DNA of 53,925 nucleotides, from NCBI GenBank assembly GCA_001430745.1, contig KQ482061.1, positions 1,377,441 to 1,431,365 on the forward strand, written 5' to 3'. Numbering within the stretch: position 1 is the first letter of the stretch; each line of letters begins with the position of its first letter. The notes beneath the pieces are model-generated. The model did not search any database, had not been told where the DNA came from, and saw nothing but the letters and a program-made list of their open reading frames with translations. Below are positions 53,649 through 53,925 of the stretch, one piece after another. The translations under genes were made by a program, and so were the position numbers. The DNA is from Auxenochlorella pyrenoidosa (taxonomy: Eukaryota > Chlorophyta > Trebouxiophyceae > Chlorellales > Chlorellaceae).

Positions 53649-53925
53649 CGGCCGACCGGCCACAAGCGCAGCAGCAGGCCACGCCAGGTGGCGAGCTGTG
53701 CTGGGTTGGAGGCCCCGTGGAGCCCCCGGCTTCCCTGGCAAAGACCCCCTACCGCCGCTTCTACGCCGCCTTTCTCAAGGCAAGACTGCTGCTCAGAACT
53801 GCTGCGGTTGTCCCACCTTGCTTGGCTTGCTTGCGTGCGCATCGCTTTACGGTGCTCACTCCAGCCAGAGGCGCCCCTGAGCTTGTCGGCATCCAGTCCT
53901 CGGTCCCCCCCCCCCCCCCCTCTTT
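43942..53925 (+). CDS. Very large low-complexity nuclear protein with C-terminal tandem BRCT domains (partial at right edge)
   Basis: Thirteen exons join in one unbroken frame to 2546 residues: 43942-44309, 44461-46061, 46245-46327, 46478-46565, 46734-46786, 46936-49211, 49370-50371, 50502-51198, 51526-52035, 52251-52439, 52651-52786, 52955-53151 and 53342-53779; the gene continues past the window. Residues 1-2056 are mostly Ala/Gln/Gly/Pro-rich, with a compact block at about 675-765 (SLAPGQEIGISQFQSLHGPE, then DIDALHMRFCQGDALAALKT and KVMNTLHRALWAGFRKLGLD). Residues 2057-2081 hold a Cys knuckle, LGCSKCRWSRGGCGKCR. BRCT1 (about 2182-2289) reads FEGLAFLVTGCVD, then TPKYLYACARGLPVLRPSWV. BRCT2 (about 2290-2410) includes LAGLRVCMHG and CDLLLLDRDD. 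FYAAFLK is the last coding sequence seen. The BRCT pair most resembles 53BP1/Crb2-type tandem BRCTs of DNA-damage mediators; that role is inferred. An alternative start is ATG 44083. Confidence 0.82.
47965..48012 (+). repeat. (CAG)16 tract encoding polyGln in the BRCT protein
   Basis: Sixteen pure CAG units, in frame as Gln, lie within exon 6 and are followed by GAG GAG. This is the longest triplet repeat in the window. Confidence 0.95.
51544..51600 (+). other. Cys-knuckle (putative zinc-binding) motif in the BRCT protein
   Basis: RTLGCSKCRWSRGGCGKCR gives C-x2-C-x5-G-C-x2-C near the start of exon 9, embedded in otherwise low-complexity sequence. The spacing fits a small zinc knuckle, but I cannot assign a family. 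Confidence 0.6.
53618..53647 (+). repeat. (CAG)10 tract encoding polyGln after BRCT2
   Basis: Ten CAG units, in frame as Gln, lie in exon 13 of the BRCT gene. Confidence 0.9.
53905..53920. repeat. Run of 16 C near the right edge
   Basis: This homopolymer lies in what should be an intron of the BRCT gene, five bases before the window ends. Confidence 0.85.

Noticed and set aside
1..53925. CRISPR arrays, tRNA or rRNA genes, prophage or insertion sequences
   Set aside because: None was seen: no regularly spaced repeats, no cloverleaf that I could recognise and no transposase or integrase motif. The window is intron-rich eukaryotic nuclear DNA.

Overview
This window is nuclear DNA from a green alga, most likely a Chlorella-type trebouxiophyte. 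The evidence is very high GC, many short GT-AG introns of roughly 100-200 nt, plant-type orthologues (COP1, plant-like TIM22, a plant-type F-box/LysM protein), long Ala/Gln-rich low-complexity inserts, and TGTAA poly(A) signals downstream of several stops. There is no prokaryotic, viral or CRISPR signal. I assembled gene models by eye from protein conservation and splice phase, so boundaries carry that uncertainty.

Left third (1-21.9 kb): the tail of a plus-strand gene (to 320); a secreted cysteine-repeat protein (3560-1027, minus); the photomorphogenesis E3 ligase COP1 (8517-4063, minus); a 1.4-kb intergenic region with a lower-GC island and a near-perfect 39-nt inverted repeat; a Golgi-type sulfotransferase (9893-12933, plus); a GT92-type glycosyltransferase (17315-13270, minus); and a CDKAL1-type tRNA methylthiotransferase with a C-terminal membrane tail (21869-17694, minus).

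Middle (22-36.2 kb): a PKA/PKG-like AGC kinase (plus, ending 25462); a secreted chymotrypsin-fold protein that appears to have lost its catalytic triad (26383-28025, plus); an N-myristoylation-type calcineurin-B/CHP-like EF-hand protein (29852-28572, minus); tRNA(Ile)-lysidine synthase TilS (32080-30065, minus); an unrecognised low-complexity protein (32522-34265, plus); and the mitochondrial import subunit TIM22 (36199-about 34690, minus).

Right third (36.5-53.9 kb): a CHK/APH-like small-molecule kinase with an assembly gap in one intron (39039-36582, minus); an F-box/LysM protein (40962-39561, minus) divergent from an ankyrin protein (41134-41861, plus); a Nudix hydrolase (43699-42000, minus); and a very large nuclear-looking protein of at least 2546 residues ending in two BRCT domains (43942 to beyond the right edge).

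The genes are mostly unrelated housekeeping and signalling loci, with no operon or cluster logic. Several pairs are divergent and share short promoters. The most unusual items are the apparent pseudoprotease, the giant BRCT protein with a Cys-knuckle, recurrent GC-AG introns in four genes, and the inverted repeat in the low-GC island. I found no convincing new multi-gene system.
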